Positions 6,680 through 8,201 of a DNA stretch of 8,201 bases are shown piece by piece; the first letter of the stretch is position 1, and each line of letters begins with the position of its first letter. Under the pieces are notes generated by a model. It was not told the origin of the DNA and made no database searches. It worked only from the letters and a program-made list of their open reading frames with translations. Position numbers and translations under genes: made by a program. This DNA is from Roseburia sp. Lineage in GTDB: Bacteria; Bacillota_A; Clostridia; Lachnospirales; Lachnospiraceae. The stretch is from NCBI GenBank assembly GCA_017547315.1, contig JAFYQA010000074.1:1-8201 (forward strand), given 5' to 3'.

Positions 6680-6735
6680 GAGCTAATTTTTGCACAATTG
6701 CATTATCGTTTTTTTATATAGTTTGCACAAAGTTA

Positions 6736-7518
6736 TTACAAGTTTGTTACAACGTTGTAAAATTTCGTAGCATTTTGCCAAGTAATTCTCTCTACTTCTT
6801 CTACTGATACTTGCTTTAACTCTGCTATTTTTTCTACTATATATGGAATATAACGAGAATCATTCCGTTTTCCGCGATATGGTTCCGGTGCCATATATGG
6901 ACAATCCGTTTCTAATAGAATACGTTCTAAAGGAATCTGTTCTACTGTTTCCTTTAATTTTTTTGCATTTTTAAAAGTTACAACACCGCCTACGCCAATA
7001 TAATATCCCATTTTGATAAATTCTAAGGCCATTTCCGGCGAATAAGAATAACAATGAATTACTCCCGGTATTTCCTCTGCATGTGCCTCTTTCATTACCT
7101 GCAAGGTATCTGCTGCTGCATCCCTAGAATGTACGATGATTGGCAAGTTTGCCTCCCTAGCCAGCTCCATCTGGCGTTTAAACCAATAACGCTGACGTTC
7201 CTGCACTTCCGGCTCCTTGTCCCAGTAATAGTCTAAACCGATTTCACCAACTGCCACTACTTTTTCTAATTTCGTCAATTCTCTAAGCCACGCCAAACGT
7301 TCTTCATTTAATTCTGAAATCTCACTTGGATGAACGCCTACTGCAGCATAAATAAAGTCATATTTTTCTGCCAGTTCGATGGAATTACGGGTAGACGCAA
7401 TAGAGGCCCCTACATTTACCACTCGCTTTATACCACAATCAGGCAGAGAAGCTAAAAGTGCTTCTCTGCCTGAATCAAATTGTTCATCATCATAATGTGC
7501 ATGTGTATCAAATATCAT
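6736..7518 (-). CDS. tatD: TatD family metal-dependent deoxyribonuclease
   Basis: This 260-residue protein is full length for the TatD family of amidohydrolase-fold, divalent-metal-dependent DNases, which are cytosolic 3'-5' exonucleases linked to DNA repair and DNA degradation. The metal-site residues are in place: FDTHAHYD at the N-terminus (H6, H8), VGEIGLDYY (E92), IIVHSRD (H130), VIHCYS (H155) and LLETDCPYMAPEPYRGKRN (D205). The start at 7518 is fixed because MIFDTHAHYDD is the usual family N-terminus. Only two bases separate it from the stop of the preceding surface-protein gene, and there is no good Shine-Dalgarno sequence in front of it (AAGAAATAATT), so translation is probably coupled to the upstream gene. 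In many Firmicutes tatD sits near metG, rnmV and ksgA; that cluster is not visible here. The family call is very secure; the physiological substrate is not known from sequence. Confidence 0.97.
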   Translation of the reverse strand: MIFDTHAHYDDEQFDSGREALLASLPDCGIKRVVNVGASIASTRNSIELAEKYDFIYAAVGVHPSEISELNEERLAWLRELTKLEKVVAVGEIGLDYYWDKEPEVQERQRYWFKRQMELAREANLPIIVHSRDAAADTLQVMKEAHAEEIPGVIHCYSYSPEMALEFIKMGYYIGVGGVVTFKNAKKLKETVEQIPLERILLETDCPYMAPEPYRGKRNDSRYIPYIVEKIAELKQVSVEEVERITWQNATKFYNVVTNL

Positions 7519-7520
7519 AA

Positions 7521-8201
7521 TTATTTCTTATCGTCCTTCGCTTTTTTCTTGCGTTTATTATGAACGATAATGATAGAAATTACAAGTATCAAAACGATAA
7601 CTGCTGCAGCAATCGTCAAATAAAATCCACTATTATCTGCTTCTACCTCTACTACTGCAAATGCTGCTTCGTATGGAAGCTCTGCTACCACATAACTGCC
7701 ATCTGTAACTGTCTGTATCGGAATCCATCCCTCTCCTTCCAAAACATATACCTGAATTTCTCCTTCTGCATGATCCGGCACATAAAAATGTCCTTCTACA
7801 CATGTGATGGTAGATTCACGTTTGGAAAGAATACTCCATTCATTACTATAAAGTAATTTCATTCCCTCTATCGTAATCGGAAACTCTTTTTCAGCCGGAA
7901 GTACCTGTAATTTTGTACCTTCATAGAATTTACCAACTGCAATAAAGAGCGGTTTCTCCTGGCCTTCCTTCTCCTCAGCTACACTCTGAACCCAAGGAAT
8001 ATACTTTGCTTCTAATGTAATATTATTCACAATATTCGTATAAGCTTCTTTTTCTGGCCATGCTACATATGCTTCTTCTGTATCTTTTACCTGTGGGAAC
8101 TGCTCTTCTTGTAAGGTATATCCGTATGGCACATATTCTTCACCAATTGTCTCACCATCTAATACAAAGGAAACTTTAACCAGTTCAAATCCTTCTGGTA
8201 C
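7521..8201 (-). CDS. Surface protein C-terminus, InlB-B-like repeat and membrane anchor (5' end outside window)
   Basis: The frame is open to the window edge, so this is the last 226 residues of a longer protein. A GTG at 8132 lies inside the frame, but coding-like sequence continues upstream of it, so it is not a convincing start. The first ~70 visible residues (VSFVLDGE..., YVPYGYTL, then YVAWPEKEA and ITLEAKYIP) match the plan of an InlB B-repeat / Listeria-Bacteroides repeat: a strand, a 'VPYG' turn, an aromatic-Trp strand and a terminal 'xAxY'. The middle is acidic and beta-rich. Near the C-terminus a ~21-residue hydrophobic segment (FYLTIAAAVIVLILVISIII) is followed by the basic tail HNKRKKKAKDDKK, a classic stop-transfer signal, so the protein should be extracellular with a C-terminal membrane anchor. 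No LPXTG motif is visible. The ligand and role are unknown. It ends two bases before tatD and is probably cotranscribed with it. Confidence 0.85.
   Translation of the reverse strand, partial: VPEGFELVKVSFVLDGETIGEEYVPYGYTLQEEQFPQVKDTEEAYVAWPEKEAYTNIVNNITLEAKYIPWVQSVAEEKEGQEKPLFIAVGKFYEGTKLQVLPAEKEFPITIEGMKLLYSNEWSILSKRESTITCVEGHFYVPDHAEGEIQVYVLEGEGWIPIQTVTDGSYVVAELPYEAAFAVVEVEADNSGFYLTIAAAVIVLILVISIIIVHNKRKKKAKDDKK

Noticed and set aside
6747..6760. Perfect 14-bp palindrome TTACAACGTTGTAA
   Set aside because: It lies inside the last codons of tatD (YNVVTNL) and is explained by Asn-Val-Val-Thr codons; no regulatory context.
1..8201. CRISPR arrays, tRNA or rRNA genes, insertion sequences
   Set aside because: No regularly spaced repeats, no tRNA-like cloverleaf, no rRNA signature and no transposase frame were seen on either strand.

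Overview
The window is a compact stretch of low-GC Gram-positive DNA. Every convincing gene is on the minus strand, so transcription runs from high to low coordinates. The protein types point to Firmicutes, and most likely a Clostridia/Lachnospiraceae-type gut anaerobe: a SleB-type cell-wall hydrolase, a Tet(M)/EF-G-like GTPase with a YacP/Rae1-type NYN domain, a Firmicutes-style RsmF with a PUA-like tail, and an InlB-B-type surface protein with a membrane anchor. The taxonomic call is an inference from these families; no rRNA is present.

Read in the direction of transcription: (1) 8201-7521 is the C-terminal part of a membrane-anchored surface protein, cut by the window edge. Two bases later comes (2) tatD (7518-6736), a metal-dependent nuclease probably translated by coupling. 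(3) A roughly 300-base AT-rich gap holds a 15-bp perfect palindrome, a sigma-A-like promoter and a strong leader hairpin. It leads into (4) a secreted SleB/CwlJ-type cell-wall hydrolase (6434-5829), closed by a strong hairpin terminator six bases past its stop. (5) The central gene (5697-3043) encodes an 884-residue fusion of a complete ribosome-binding translational GTPase and a complete Rae1/YacP-like PIN/NYN endoribonuclease. It has its own candidate promoter. (6) An RsmF-type rRNA m5C methyltransferase (2996-1584) follows within about 50 bases and is probably cotranscribed. (7) A separate promoter drives a cytosolic hybrid sensor kinase without an input domain (1492-284); its ATP-binding domain has lost key residues. 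(8) The last 283 bases contain no gene I can recognise.

The most interesting unit is genes 5-6. B. subtilis Rae1 cuts mRNA in the ribosomal A site, Tet(M)/EF-G-type GTPases bind the factor site and reach into the A site, and RsmF enzymes modify 16S rRNA cytosines next to the decoding site. Three activities that meet at the decoding centre are therefore on one likely transcript, two of them in one polypeptide. That suggests a ribosome-rescue or translation-quality-control module, which is my inference and not an established function.
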